Shown here piece by piece: positions 21,571-30,998 of a stretch of 38,571 bases of DNA (positions are counted from its first letter, which is position 1; every line of letters starts with the position of its first letter). The notes beneath the pieces are model-generated. The model searched no databases and had not been told where the DNA came from. It saw only the letters and a program-made list of their open reading frames with translations. The position numbers were made by a program, and so were the translations under genes. Origin of the DNA: Thermoplasmata archaeon. GTDB lineage: Archaea; Thermoplasmatota; Thermoplasmata; Lutacidiplasmatales; UBA184. The stretch is from contig JAKAYT010000010.1 of NCBI GenBank assembly GCA_021826685.1, positions 1-38,571 of the forward strand. The letters run 5' to 3'.

Positions 21571-22853
21571 CGAGAACGCCCCCCCGCGCCGGCGGGGGCA
21601 GCCGGAGCCTCGTCCGGAAGGACTTGGCCCTTGTTGATCGCGAAGTACGTCTCGATTTCCCCGTGGGCAGGGTGGAGCAGTTCGGGCGCCTGACCGTTCT
21701 TGAGCGCCTGAAGATACTCCCGGAACTCGGCCTTCGCCGCCTTCCAATCGATACCCATCTTCGTCATCAACGCCTCCGCCGAGGCCGCATGCCAGTGGAC
21801 CTGGGCGATCTTGTACGGATGCGCTCCCATCGCGAGTGCCGCGAACTGTACATCGGAGAGTACGGGGAGCATGTACGGGAGCCCGTGGGCCTTCCCGATC
21901 CATTGGCTCTTGTCGAGCGTGGTCACGCAACCCGTGTCGCTCGTGATGGCGACATCCGCGTGCGCCTCTTCGACCATCGGGCGGATCTTCCGTAGGTTCG
22001 CGAACGACCGGCTGAACTCGCGCTCGCTCAGGATGTGACGGAAACCAAACCCGCAGCAGTCGTACCACGTTGAGTAATCGGCGACCTTGGCCCCGAGCGC
22101 CATAAGTATCCCCGAGGGGACGGCCGGCCGCTGCCCGGCATAGATGGCCTCATCGTAGACGGCGTCCTCGGGCACCATCTTGTAGTAGTGGCAGGGTTCG
22201 TGCACGGTCGCGACGATTCCCTCGACCGTGTGCTTTTGGCGGGCCAAGATCTCGGGCGCCATGACGTGGACCCACTCGGAGTAGTGGACGATCTCTTCCG
22301 GCAGCACCAGCTCGCGGCCCATCTTCCCCAAGACGTCGCGGACCTTCGCGCGAACCGTCGCGTTCTCGACGAGGAGTTTGCGCATCTCCTTGTAGTCCCC
22401 GTAGCTGGTTCCGCAGTGGATGAGGGGAAAGTGACCCGTTTCGTAGGCGCGGTGGAAGTTTCGGGCGGCTACGGCGGCCAGAGCGACCGGGTTCGAAGTG
22501 GCCGTCCCGTGGTAATTCCATGCTGTACAGGAAGTCTGGTGCGGCTCGTTGAGGTACGTGCGGCCGGTCTCGTTCATCAGCCAAAGCAGAGAGGAGGGGT
22601 AGCCGGGGATGTTGCCGCACTGTCCGCATGACTTGTGATGCCAGAGTCGGTCGGTAGGGATCCGCTTTTTCCATCCGAAGAGTGTGGAAACCTCGACGGG
22701 CCGATTCTCCGGACGGATCCGATGGATGACGATCTCGCCGGCGGCCTCCAAGCGTTCCATCTCCTCGCGGACGTCGACCACCTTCTTCCCGGTGCCCTTC
22801 TGATGCTGGTTCCTCTCTTGGACGACCTTGCGGATTTCGTTTGCGCTCAACAT
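21567..22853 (-). CDS. shdrB1: sHdrB1, heterodisulfide reductase-like subunit B (long form)
   Basis: The 428-residue length and the leader through FGWKKRIPTDRLWHHKSCGQCG identify the long sHdrB1 type. CCG-domain cysteines appear in TSCTAWNYHGT, HCGTSYGDY, HEPCHYYKM, WYDCCGFGFRH and SDTGCVTTLDKSQW, which should hold noncubane clusters. The C-terminal tail (PAAPAGAGGRS) is Ala/Gly/Pro-rich. It starts at ATG 22853, 10 bp after shdrC1, and overlaps shdrA at its end. It and sHdrB2 differ in length and sequence, as in other sHdr operons, implying two distinct active sites or one catalytic and one electron-transfer role. Confidence 0.94.
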   Translation of the reverse strand: MLSANEIRKVVQERNQHQKGTGKKVVDVREEMERLEAAGEIVIHRIRPENRPVEVSTLFGWKKRIPTDRLWHHKSCGQCGNIPGYPSSLLWLMNETGRTYLNEPHQTSCTAWNYHGTATSNPVALAAVAARNFHRAYETGHFPLIHCGTSYGDYKEMRKLLVENATVRAKVRDVLGKMGRELVLPEEIVHYSEWVHVMAPEILARQKHTVEGIVATVHEPCHYYKMVPEDAVYDEAIYAGQRPAVPSGILMALGAKVADYSTWYDCCGFGFRHILSEREFSRSFANLRKIRPMVEEAHADVAITSDTGCVTTLDKSQWIGKAHGLPYMLPVLSDVQFAALAMGAHPYKIAQVHWHAASAEALMTKMGIDWKAAKAEFREYLQALKNGQAPELLHPAHGEIETYFAINKGQVLPDEAPAAPAGAGGRSR

Positions 22854-22863
22854 GGACAGTCCC

Positions 22864-23700
22864 CTATCCCCGGAACGTGGCCACCGGGCCGCGCATACCT
22901 TCGAGCTCTGTCCGGAACCGTTCTCGGGCCTCTTCGAACTCCTCGCGTCGCTCCTCGATGATATCGATCAGCATTTCCGTAAGGTCGGGATCGAGGCCCC
23001 GAAGCATGTCGAGGACGCCGGTCTCCTCGTAGATTCGGAACAGCTCGAGGGATGTCTGTACCGAGACCTCCCATGACGATCGGGTCGTCTGCAGGACGTC
23101 CGAGGGGATCGCCCGGCGCATGATGTCGGCCCCGACGCCCCACGCCCGGTCGGAGCCCGTTGCGAACGGCCCCCAGTCCCGGAAGAAATCCGGCTGGATC
23201 ATATCGGACGAGACCTGCGTCCCGACCGTCATCAACAGCGTGAGCGATCGCCCAAAGGGCGCGAGGGTCTTGCGGGTCGAGGCAACCCCGTGGGAGACCG
23301 AGAGCTCGCGCATGACGCTGATGATCCCGGCGATGTCGTTGCCAAAGCGGCAGCGCATGTTGCAGGTGTAACACTGGCAGCATGCCCAGATCTTCTCCTG
23401 GAGGGCGTCCCAGAGGGTCGTCGCGTCGCCGGTCTCTGCGATCTGAAGCATCTCGCGAGGGGAGAAGTCGTAGAATCGGGCCGCCGGACATCCGGTCGTA
23501 CATTCCCCGCAGTTGAGGCAGCCAAGGACGAACTCGTGGTAGCGCGGATCGGCGTGAAACTCCCTGAAGATCGTCTCCGAGAGCGCGCGCTCCTCGGGTG
23601 AGGCACGACGGCGGCCGGTCAGCTCCATCGCGGGCGGCGCCGCCGACTCTTCCTCAGTGAGGGTGAGCGCACGTTGCGGAAGATGGGCGACGATGGTCAT
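22864..23700 (-). CDS. shdrC1: sHdrC1, first gene of the sHdr operon
   Basis: Two cubane cluster motifs are seen: GCLNCGECTTGC (Cys61, 64, 67, 71) and ACCQCYTCNMRC (Cys107, 110, 113, 117, with an extra Cys108). The 278 residues exceed most HdrC proteins because of an N-terminal leader of about 50 residues and a long acidic C-terminal helix (IIEERREEFEEARERF). The start is ATG 23700; an internal ATG at residue 25 is an alternative. The ATTGGACAAACGT box ends 15 nt before the start, about where a TATA box would sit for a leaderless transcript. It opens the C1-B1-A-hyp-C2-B2-lbpA run. Confidence 0.93.
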   Translation of the reverse strand: MTIVAHLPQRALTLTEEESAAPPAMELTGRRRASPEERALSETIFREFHADPRYHEFVLGCLNCGECTTGCPAARFYDFSPREMLQIAETGDATTLWDALQEKIWACCQCYTCNMRCRFGNDIAGIISVMRELSVSHGVASTRKTLAPFGRSLTLLMTVGTQVSSDMIQPDFFRDWGPFATGSDRAWGVGADIMRRAIPSDVLQTTRSSWEVSVQTSLELFRIYEETGVLDMLRGLDPDLTEMLIDIIEERREEFEEARERFRTELEGMRGPVATFRG

Positions 23701-23715
23701 GCGGCCCTAACCTGG

Positions 23716-23728
23716 ACGTTTGTCCAAT
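23716..23728 (-). promoter_or_regulatory. ATTGGACAAACGT box before the sHdr operon
   Basis: This 13-base sequence on the minus strand lies 15 nt before the shdrC1 ATG, in the 70-bp gap after the Lrp gene. The same 13 bases precede the TusA domain at 11342-11354, and a shorter core precedes aprB. Its place just before the first sHdr gene fits an operator, possibly for the neighbouring Lrp-type regulator, or part of the promoter. It is only moderately AT-rich, so it is not a classical TATA box. Confidence 0.45.
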
Positions 23729-23770
23729 GGGAAGACCGTGATAAGGATTTGCACGGCGTCGGCGGGGCGG

Positions 23771-24412
23771 TCAGTGCCGGTAGCGTCGGCCCTGGGCAGG
23801 GGACCTACGAGCCGTACGCGGCGGTTCGGCCGCCATCCCCACCGGGTGGCCGGGCCGTTCCTTGTGCACCCGCGCGATCGACATGGGAACGACGCGATCC
23901 ACTTTGGGGATTGCGGTGACCGCGCGAACGAGCCGGTCCGTTGCCGCTGCCGAGACGGTCGAGGCGAGCGCCAAGAGCTCGTGCGAGCCCGCTAACTGGA
24001 ACAGATAACACACGCTTGGCTCCCGGGCGATGGAGTGGGCCAGTTCTTCGCGCCCGTTCTCGGAGAGGCGACGGGGAACGATGCGGAGGGCCACGCAATC
24101 GGGAGAACGGCCCAACGCCGCCAGGCCCTGGACGCTGACGAGGGGGACAAATCCTTGGAGAACCCCCGAGCGCTGGAGCGCCCGTACCCGAGTGCTGACC
24201 GTCGTCACGCTTGCTCCGACGGACTTCGCCACTCGACGTAAGGACGCTCGGCCATCGGCCTGAAGCGCCGAGAGGATCGCGACATCCAGCCGGTCGATCG
24301 GTTCGACCGGTAAGCGATGGCGGCCCCGCCGTACGAGCGGTGGGCGTGTAGCGCGTTCCGCTCCGCGCGGATAGAGTCCGGTCCGGAAAGCGTGGGAAGC
24401 GCGAGCCGTCAC
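23771..24412 (-). CDS. Lrp/AsnC-family transcriptional regulator
   Basis: The winged-helix start, EPIDRLDVAILSALQADGRA, then LRRVAKSVGASVTTVSTRVR with the recognition helix, is typical Lrp/AsnC. A RAM-like ligand domain follows (YLFQLAGSHELLALAS, AVTAIPKVDRVVPMSI). The GTG at 24412 overlaps the zinc-ribbon stop (GTGA) and gives 213 residues, with about 50 extra N-terminal residues before the helix-turn-helix and an Arg-rich tail. It sits 70 bp upstream of shdrC1 on the same strand and is the only transcription regulator of a known DNA-binding family seen in the window, so it is the best candidate to control the sulfur genes. Two Cys (in SPDCVAL and SVCYLF) could allow redox sensing, which is speculation. 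Confidence 0.85.
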   Translation of the reverse strand: MTARASHAFRTGLYPRGAERATRPPLVRRGRHRLPVEPIDRLDVAILSALQADGRASLRRVAKSVGASVTTVSTRVRALQRSGVLQGFVPLVSVQGLAALGRSPDCVALRIVPRRLSENGREELAHSIAREPSVCYLFQLAGSHELLALASTVSAAATDRLVRAVTAIPKVDRVVPMSIARVHKERPGHPVGMAAEPPRTARRSPAQGRRYRH

Positions 24413-24723
24413 GCGGGGTCGACTCCGTCCGATGGCGGCGCCTCGTCCTCGACCGTTGCTCGGAATCCCCGGCCCTCGCGGTACTCCCGGAACGGCGGCT
24501 CGATGTCCGTGCGTTCTTCGTGGAGCTCTTCGCGTTGGAAGCCGCAGCGTCGGCAGGCGTAGAGGGCGACCATCTCGGAGTCTGCGACCCGGCGGTATCC
24601 GATCTCGCCACATCTTGGACACCGCTCGTCGCCGCGCGAGCCGAACTTGAGCACTTTTTCGTTCATCTGACGATCGAACGTCGCGGGGTCAATGGGGGAA
24701 GGGTCCGCAGGGCGGTCCGCCAT
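24409..24723 (-). CDS. Zinc-ribbon protein coupled to the Lrp regulator
   Basis: This 104-residue protein has one zinc ribbon, RCPRCGEIGYRR and ACRRCGFQREE, whose four Cys should hold a zinc ion. The spacing resembles TFIIS/RPB9-type ribbons, but the acidic DE tip of TFS is not present, so it is not confidently a transcript-cleavage factor. The N-terminus (ADPSPIDPATFDRQ) and the acidic C-terminus may be disordered. The stop overlaps the Lrp start, so the two are translated together and may act together. The ATG at 24723 is the chosen start; MNEKVLKFG further in is possible. Confidence 0.75.
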   Translation of the reverse strand: MADRPADPSPIDPATFDRQMNEKVLKFGSRGDERCPRCGEIGYRRVADSEMVALYACRRCGFQREELHEERTDIEPPFREYREGRGFRATVEDEAPPSDGVDPA

Positions 24724-24876
24724 CGCTCTGGCTCGCGTATGCGCCCTTGCCCATATTACCTGCGCTCCGGGAGGGCTCGCAGATCATCGAGCAAAGGTCC
24801 CCCGATCGGAGCGCGCGGTGGGGTTGCTTGGTATCCGTCCGAACCAGCGGCCGCCGGCTCAAGAACCATCGCCACG

Positions 24877-26043
24877 TTATTCGGTGATGAGTACGTCGCC
24901 TCGAGCGAGGACTCGATAGACCTCCGGCCGCAGGAGTTCCTTGGGAAGCGCCTCGCCCTTCGCGATCGCCGTACGGATTCGGGTCTGGCTCGTGTCGAGG
25001 CGGGATGACACCGGGTGCGTGCACGTCCGGGCCGTCGCCATCCAACCGCAATCCTTGCAAAAGAACGTCTCTTCGTATCGTACCGGTACGACGTCGATCG
25101 GATACTCGTCGAAGATCCGCTGGCAGGCGAAAGGTTCGTAGTACTTTCCGATGCCGGCTTGGTCCCGTCCCACGATATAGTGGCTGCAGCCGAAGTTCTT
25201 ACGGATGATCGCGAGGAAGAGGGCTGCTTTGGGACCCCCATACCGCATCGTGATGCTCAAAGCGGCGAGCAGGACCCGATGGGCGGGATAGTAGTTCTGA
25301 ATGAGCGCCTGGTAGGCTTCGGCGATGACCGCCGGCCGGTAGTCGCCCTTCTTGAGACGCCCGAGGACCGGATGCACGAACAGCCCATCGATCTCTTCCC
25401 GCTCGAGCGTGCACCGCTGAAGGTACTCATGAGCGGTATGCGGCACGTTGCGGGTCTGGTAGGCCGCGACGTTGGACCAACCTCGTCGCGCGAACTCATC
25501 CCGGACCTCCGCGGGAGTCTTTTCCAGCGGGCCCGTGGGGAGCTCCAGCCGTCGCAGGAGTACCAAGGGACCCGCGAGGGCAACTTCACCCTGGGCCTGA
25601 AGGTCCGCGACATTCGGATGTTGCGGATCCGTCGTTCCGTACACCTGCTCGGCGACTCGGTGCCGGTCGTAGCGGAACTTCTCCTCGACTCGGACGATGG
25701 CGAACAGGCGCCCCGACGGGTCCGTGAGGCCCACTTCGTCCCCCGCCCGCACCGACTCCACGACGCGGAGGTTCTCCTTCCCCGTAGGTGCGAGCAGGAT
25801 TGGGATCGTCCACGGGAGACCGTCCGGTAGGCGACCCCGCTCCACCACCGCCTCGACGGCTTCCTTTCCCTGGAAACCGTCCAGCGGACTGTAGGCGCCG
25901 ATCCCGATCTTCTCCGCATCGTAGATCGCATCGATGAACGGGGAGAGCGTTAGGAGGTCGCGGGACTCCGACTCGCGTCGTTGTCGCTCGGACGGCGTGC
26001 TCTCACGGTTGATGAGCCGCCCGCCGTGAGGTAGAGGAATCAC
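24877..26043 (-). CDS. sat: ATP sulfurylase (sulfate adenylyltransferase)
   Basis: Sat here probably converts APS + pyrophosphate to ATP + sulfate, the last oxidation step after AprBA. The 388 residues contain [17 protein letters not shown] (196-207 active-site QTRN and H-x-x-H) and [12 protein letters not shown] (GRDxAG at 292-297, with Gln where His is usual). A C-terminal FFCKDCG and TARTCTH form a probable zinc site (Cys329, 332, 341, His343), as in some prokaryotic Sat proteins. The GTG at 26043 is chosen over the longer frame because the upstream residues are unlike Sat and a TTAAT box lies about 26 nt before it. No APS kinase domain is fused. Confidence 0.95.
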   Translation of the reverse strand: MIPLPHGGRLINRESTPSERQRRESESRDLLTLSPFIDAIYDAEKIGIGAYSPLDGFQGKEAVEAVVERGRLPDGLPWTIPILLAPTGKENLRVVESVRAGDEVGLTDPSGRLFAIVRVEEKFRYDRHRVAEQVYGTTDPQHPNVADLQAQGEVALAGPLVLLRRLELPTGPLEKTPAEVRDEFARRGWSNVAAYQTRNVPHTAHEYLQRCTLEREEIDGLFVHPVLGRLKKGDYRPAVIAEAYQALIQNYYPAHRVLLAALSITMRYGGPKAALFLAIIRKNFGCSHYIVGRDQAGIGKYYEPFACQRIFDEYPIDVVPVRYEETFFCKDCGWMATARTCTHPVSSRLDTSQTRIRTAIAKGEALPKELLRPEVYRVLARGDVLITE

Positions 26044-26067
26044 GGCCCGTGGGAGCCAAGTCGGCGA

Positions 26068-26073
26068 CTTAAT
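26068..26073 (-). promoter_or_regulatory. TATA-like box of sat
   Basis: ATTAAG on the minus strand is centred about 27 nt before the GTG start of sat, in an otherwise GC-rich 181-bp divergent gap. That spacing is what a leaderless archaeal transcript needs. No ribosome-binding site lies just before the GTG, which agrees with leaderless translation. The inference comes from position only. Confidence 0.4.
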
Positions 26074-26224
26074 CCTTCGCCCGTTCCGTGCACGGGCACT
26101 CCGTCGAAGACCGGTGCAGACCCGGGTGGCCCCGCCGAGGATGGCGCGAAGAACAACGGTCGCAGGGGCTACGTCGGTCGGATCCGAACCCGCCACCCTT
26201 TTCCCCGGTCGGTGCTACAGCACG

Positions 26225-28258
26225 ATGATGGCCACGACGGAGCTCGACCGTACCTGTGTCAACACGCTGCGATTCCTTGCGATCGACTCGGTCGAAAGGG
26301 CCAAGTCCGGTCATCCCGGCCTACCGTTGGGCGCGGCGCCGATGGCCTACGTCCTCTGGGACCGGTTCCTCCGCCACAATCCGGCCGATCCGCACTGGCC
26401 GAACCGGGACCGCTTCATCCTGTCGGCGGGCCACGGCTCGGCATTGCTCTATGCCCTCCTCCATGCTACCGGATACGATCTCCCGCTCGGAGAGCTCGAG
26501 CGGTTCCGCCAATGGGGGAGCCGGACTCCCGGGCATCCTGAGTATGGAGTGGTCCCGGGGGTTGAAGCAACGACGGGGCCGCTAGGACAGGGCTTCGCGA
26601 TGGGAGTCGGGATGGCGATCGCAGAGCGACACCTCGCGTCGACGCTCAACCGCAAAGGATGGCCGCTGGTCGACCACTATACCTACGGCATCGTGTCCGA
26701 TGGAGACCTGATGGAAGGGATCGCCTCGGAGGCGGCTTCGTTAGCGGGCCACCTGGGTCTTGGCAAGCTCATCTATCTCTACGACGACAACCACATCTCC
26801 CTCGAGGGTCCGACGAGCTGGGCGTTCACCGAGGATGTTCCGCGTCGTTTCGAAGCGTACGATTGGCAGGTGCTTCGGGTGGAGGACGGTAACGACCTCG
26901 ACGCGATCGACGCCGCACTGCGCGGGGCTCGGGCCGACTTGCGGCACCCCTCGCTCATCTGCGTGCGGACCCACATCGGCTACGGCAGTCCCGTACAGGA
27001 CACGCGAGAGGCGCACGGAGAGCCCCTGGGGCCGGCCAACCTCAAAGCAACCAAGGAGAAGTTGGGATGGCCTTTGGAGCCTACGTTCTGGTTCCCGTCC
27101 GAGGCCCGCGAGCACTTCCGTCGGGCGCTCGAACGGGGGAGCTTGTGGCAAAGTGAGTGGGAGTCCCTTCGAGCGGGGTTCCGGACACAGGACCCGGTGG
27201 CCGCTAGGGCCTTCGATGCCCAGATTTCCGGCGACCTTCCCCCCGGTTGGGACTCGGGGCTTCCCATCTTCCAACCGGCCGGTGGACCGATCGCCACCCG
27301 CGATGCGTCGCAAAAGGTACTTGCCGCGCTCTCCCCTCGGCTGACGGCGCTGGTCGGCGGGGCGGCGGATCTGTCCCCATCCACGAAGACCGTACTGCCC
27401 GGCACTCCCGATTACGCGGCGGAGGACGGGAGCGGCCGCAACTTCCATTTCGGCGTGCGAGAGCACGCGATGGTCGCCGTTCTTAACGGAATGGCCCTCC
27501 ATGGGGGGCTGCTTCCCTACGGAGGCACGTTCCTCGTCTTCTCCGACTACGCGCGCGGGGCGTTGCGGCTCGCGGCCCTCCAAAGGACGCACGTGATCTT
27601 TGTCTTCACGCACGACAGCATCGCGATGGGCGAGGACGGTCCCACGCATCAGCCCGTAGAGCACCTCCTGAGCCTTCGCGCGATCCCCGGTTTCACGGTC
27701 TATCGCCCGGCGGATGCCAACGAGACGGCGGCCGCGTGGCGTCTCGCGGTGACGCGACGGGAACCGGCGGCGCTCGTGCTGACCCGCCAAAAGGTTCCGG
27801 TCCTCGATCCCGCGACCTATCCGATCGCGAGCGGCGTAGCCCGAGGTGGCTATGTTCTGTCGGATCCCCCCAGCGGTGATCCCCAGGCGATCCTCATCGC
27901 CACCGGGTCCGAGGTCTCCATCGCGCTGGAAGCACAGCGCCAGCTTGCGGAGGCGGGAACCCGCTCGCGCGTCGTGTCGCTCCCCAGCTGGCGGGTCTTT
28001 GACGAACAGCCCTTGTCCTACCGGGAATCCGTGCTTCGTCCCGGGATCCCAAAGATCTCCGTGGAAGCAGGGGTTACCCTGGGGTGGTCCCGTTACGTCG
28101 GGTCGAGCGGCCAGTCGGTCGGTGTGGACCGGTTCGGCGCATCGGCACCCGGACCGGTCGTCCAGCGTGAGTTAGGGATCACCGCGGAGCACGTGGTCGA
28201 ATGCGCGCGGAAGGCCCTCGCCGAGGAGGAATCGCGTTACCATGGCGCGCCTCAGTGA
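26225..28258 (+). CDS. tkt: Transketolase (full-length, single chain)
   Basis: Transketolase moves two-carbon ketol units between sugar phosphates using thiamine diphosphate. The 677-residue chain shows [36 protein letters not shown], the ThDP motif [19 protein letters not shown] running into LYDDN, and the pyrimidine-domain [20 protein letters not shown] and [19 protein letters not shown]. Many archaea split this enzyme into two genes; here it is bacterial-type and fused. The start is one of the adjacent ATGs 26225 and 26228; the open frame begins earlier at a GTG, without support. The stop overlaps the next start by 17 nt. It opens a six-gene plus-strand island. Confidence 0.95.
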   Translation: MMATTELDRTCVNTLRFLAIDSVERAKSGHPGLPLGAAPMAYVLWDRFLRHNPADPHWPNRDRFILSAGHGSALLYALLHATGYDLPLGELERFRQWGSRTPGHPEYGVVPGVEATTGPLGQGFAMGVGMAIAERHLASTLNRKGWPLVDHYTYGIVSDGDLMEGIASEAASLAGHLGLGKLIYLYDDNHISLEGPTSWAFTEDVPRRFEAYDWQVLRVEDGNDLDAIDAALRGARADLRHPSLICVRTHIGYGSPVQDTREAHGEPLGPANLKATKEKLGWPLEPTFWFPSEAREHFRRALERGSLWQSEWESLRAGFRTQDPVAARAFDAQISGDLPPGWDSGLPIFQPAGGPIATRDASQKVLAALSPRLTALVGGAADLSPSTKTVLPGTPDYAAEDGSGRNFHFGVREHAMVAVLNGMALHGGLLPYGGTFLVFSDYARGALRLAALQRTHVIFVFTHDSIAMGEDGPTHQPVEHLLSLRAIPGFTVYRPADANETAAAWRLAVTRREPAALVLTRQKVPVLDPATYPIASGVARGGYVLSDPPSGDPQAILIATGSEVSIALEAQRQLAEAGTRSRVVSLPSWRVFDEQPLSYRESVLRPGIPKISVEAGVTLGWSRYVGSSGQSVGVDRFGASAPGPVVQRELGITAEHVVECARKALAEEESRYHGAPQ

Positions 28259-30998
28259 ACTCGTAGCGCACGGCCAGTCGCCTTGGCTGGATTACATCCG
28301 ACGCAGTCTGCTAACGAGCGGCGACCTGAAGCGGATGATCGAGCAGGACGGGATCACCGGCGTGACCGTCAACCCCACGATATTCGATAAGGCGATATCC
28401 GGGAGCCACGACTACGACCGGGCGCTGACGCAGCTATTGAGCCATGATCCCCAGCTTTCCCCCGCCGAGCTATACGAGCGATTGGCGATCGAGGACGTCG
28501 CGCTGGCCGCGGAGATCCTCCGCCCGGTCTACGACCGCACGGGGGGAAGGGACGGATTCGTCAGCCTCGAGGTCGCTCCGGGACTCGCGCACGACACCGC
28601 GGGAACGATCGCGGAGGCCCGCCGGCTCTGGGCGGAGGTCCATCGGCCCAACCTTCTGATCAAGGTCCCCGCAACGAAAGAGGGGATCCCGGCCATCGAG
28701 CAACTCATCTCGGAGGGGATCAACGTGAATGTGACGTTGATGTTCTCGATCGAGCATTACGAGGCCGTAGCCCAGGCGTATCTGCGGGGCGTCGACCGGG
28801 CGTCGGACCCGTCGCGCGTCGCCTCGGTGGCATCGATCTTCGTCAGTCGCATCGACACCGCCGTTGACCGCGAGCTGGACGCGCGGAAGACCGCGGACGC
28901 CGCGGCGCTCCGGGGGACGGTGGCGCTCGCGAGCTGCCGCATCATCTACGCTCGGTTCCAGGAGCTCTTCCGCGGCGACGCTTTCGCTCGGCTGCGATCG
29001 AGAGGGGCCGCCCCGCAGCGGGTCCTCTGGGCGAGCACCAGCACGAAGGACCCTCGGTACCGCGACACCCTCTACGTCGAGGCCCTCGTGGGACCCGATA
29101 CGATCGACACGATCCCGCCCGCGACGCTCGCCGCCTTCGAGAACCACGGGGTCGTTAGGGGAGATAGCTTGGCCGCCGAGGTTCCTGCGGCACGCGAGGT
29201 GCTGGCTCGGGCCGCGAAGGCCGGGATCGACCTCCGGGCCATCACGGAAGGGCTTCAGGTCGAGGGCGTCGCGGCGTTCGCAGAGTCCTACGCCCACCTC
29301 TTGAACTCCCTTGCGACGAAGAAGGCTGCGCTCCTCGCGGGCGCGGTAGATCCGACGGCGTGGAGTCTCGGCCCGGACATGGACCGGGTCTTGTCGCGGT
29401 GCGACGCTTGGCAGAGCGCTCGCGTGGGCGAACGGTTCTGGCGGCAGGATCCGACGCTATGGCCGGCCGCTCCCCCGAGCGATGTGGCCGAACGGATGGG
29501 ATGGCTGCACCTCCCCGAAACGATGCAGGAGGCGATCGCGCCGCTCCTCGAGTTCTCCGAGGAGATACGGTCGGAGGGGGTCCGGGATGTGGTCGTGCTC
29601 GGCATGGGCGGTTCTAGCCTCGCACCCGACGTGCTCGGGAAGATCTTTGGTGAGCGGCCCGGTTACCCCCGGCTCTCCGTGCTGGACAGCACGCATCCGG
29701 ACGCGATTTCCGCGCTCGCCGGCCGTCTCGATCTGACCCGTACGCTGTTTCTGGTCTCCAGCAAGTCCGGAACGACGCAGGAACCGCTCTCCTTCCACCG
29801 GTACTTCCGCGAGGCAGTTCGTACTGCCGGAGGAGATGCGGCTCGGTCCTTCGTCGCGGTAACCGACCCCGGGACTCCGCTCGAGAAGCTCGCGGATCAA
29901 GAGAACTTCCGTCGGGTGTTCCGCGCCCTGCCCACGGTCGGTGGGAGGTACTCCGCGCTCACGATGTTCGGTCTCGTCCCCGCCGCGTTGATCGGGATCG
30001 ACGTGCGGGCCTTGCTCGATCGAGCGTGGACGATGGCCGAAGCATGCGCACCGTCGATCCCGGTCCAGGACAACCCCGGCCTTTCGTTGGGGGCCGTGCT
30101 CGGCGAACTGGCCCTGCGCGGGCACGACAAACTCACCTTCTACGCGTCGCCGGGATTCGCCGCATTCCCTGTATGGCTCGAACAACTGGTCGCCGAGAGC
30201 ACCGGCAAGATCGGAAAGGGGATCGTGCCCGTGGTCGACGAGCCGTTCGCTTCCCCCGATCGATACGGAGCGGATCGCCTCTTCGTCGAGATCCAAGAGG
30301 GACCCCATCCCGATGCCGCCCTGGCCGCACATACGGCCCGACTCGAGAGTTCTGGGTTTCCTATCGTGCGCCTGCGGGTTCCGAGCCGGGAGGAGATCTC
30401 GGAGGAGTTCTTCCGGTGGGAGATGGCGGTCGCCAGCGCCGGAATGATCCTCGGGATCGACCCGTACGACCAACCGGATGTCGAGCTCGCGAAAGAGCTC
30501 GCGCGCCAGGCGATGGCCGGGCCCGCCACCACCGGGACCGCCGACGGGACGATCACGGTATCCGCCCTCGACGCGACCGCGCTCGGGCCCGCGGTCGACG
30601 CCTGGACGCGCTCCGGCCGCCCCGGCGATTACATTGCGATACACGCCTACCTCGCCCCCCGCCCGGATACGTCGGTCGCGCTCGCACAGCTTCGCAAGGG
30701 CCTTCTGGACCGGGTCCACTTGGCGACAACCGTGGGATATGGACCGCGCTTCCTCCACTCGACCGGTCAGCTCCACAAGGGCGGGCCGAACCTCGGCCTG
30801 TTCCTGCAGTTGATCGACTCTCCGGCCCACGACCTGCGCGTTCCCGGGACCGACTACTCCTTCGGACAGCTCATCCGGGCCCAAGCGCTCGGGGACTACC
30901 GCGCGCTTCGTCAGAAAGGAAGGCGCGTGCTGCGGGTCGACCTCGGTCCGGATGCTCGCATGGGCCTAGGACTCGTCCAGGAAGCCCTGCATGTCTAG
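28242..30998 (+). CDS. tal-pgi: Bifunctional transaldolase / glucose-6-phosphate isomerase
   Basis: Residues 1 to about 350 are transaldolase: [15 protein letters not shown], then [11 protein letters not shown] with the Schiff-base Lys141, and [12 protein letters not shown]. Residues from about 370 to 918 are phosphoglucose isomerase: [62 protein letters not shown] and [12 protein letters not shown]. Fusions of this type occur in various bacteria and link the pentose phosphate pathway to glucose 6-phosphate. The ATG at 28242 lies inside the end of tkt, so the two are coupled. Both active sites look complete. The stop overlaps the HAD gene by eight bases. Confidence 0.95.
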   Translation: MARLSELVAHGQSPWLDYIRRSLLTSGDLKRMIEQDGITGVTVNPTIFDKAISGSHDYDRALTQLLSHDPQLSPAELYERLAIEDVALAAEILRPVYDRTGGRDGFVSLEVAPGLAHDTAGTIAEARRLWAEVHRPNLLIKVPATKEGIPAIEQLISEGINVNVTLMFSIEHYEAVAQAYLRGVDRASDPSRVASVASIFVSRIDTAVDRELDARKTADAAALRGTVALASCRIIYARFQELFRGDAFARLRSRGAAPQRVLWASTSTKDPRYRDTLYVEALVGPDTIDTIPPATLAAFENHGVVRGDSLAAEVPAAREVLARAAKAGIDLRAITEGLQVEGVAAFAESYAHLLNSLATKKAALLAGAVDPTAWSLGPDMDRVLSRCDAWQSARVGERFWRQDPTLWPAAPPSDVAERMGWLHLPETMQEAIAPLLEFSEEIRSEGVRDVVVLGMGGSSLAPDVLGKIFGERPGYPRLSVLDSTHPDAISALAGRLDLTRTLFLVSSKSGTTQEPLSFHRYFREAVRTAGGDAARSFVAVTDPGTPLEKLADQENFRRVFRALPTVGGRYSALTMFGLVPAALIGIDVRALLDRAWTMAEACAPSIPVQDNPGLSLGAVLGELALRGHDKLTFYASPGFAAFPVWLEQLVAESTGKIGKGIVPVVDEPFASPDRYGADRLFVEIQEGPHPDAALAAHTARLESSGFPIVRLRVPSREEISEEFFRWEMAVASAGMILGIDPYDQPDVELAKELARQAMAGPATTGTADGTITVSALDATALGPAVDAWTRSGRPGDYIAIHAYLAPRPDTSVALAQLRKGLLDRVHLATTVGYGPRFLHSTGQLHKGGPNLGLFLQLIDSPAHDLRVPGTDYSFGQLIRAQALGDYRALRQKGRRVLRVDLGPDARMGLGLVQEALHV

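Noticed and set aside
20533-22068. 511-residue reading of shdrA
   Set aside because: The extra 165 residues lie over shdrB1 in another frame; the GTG overlapping the shdrB1 stop gives the normal sHdrA length.
26114-26224. Upstream GTG start of transketolase
   Set aside because: The added residues ([14 protein letters not shown]) are unlike transketolase and lie in the divergent promoter gap.
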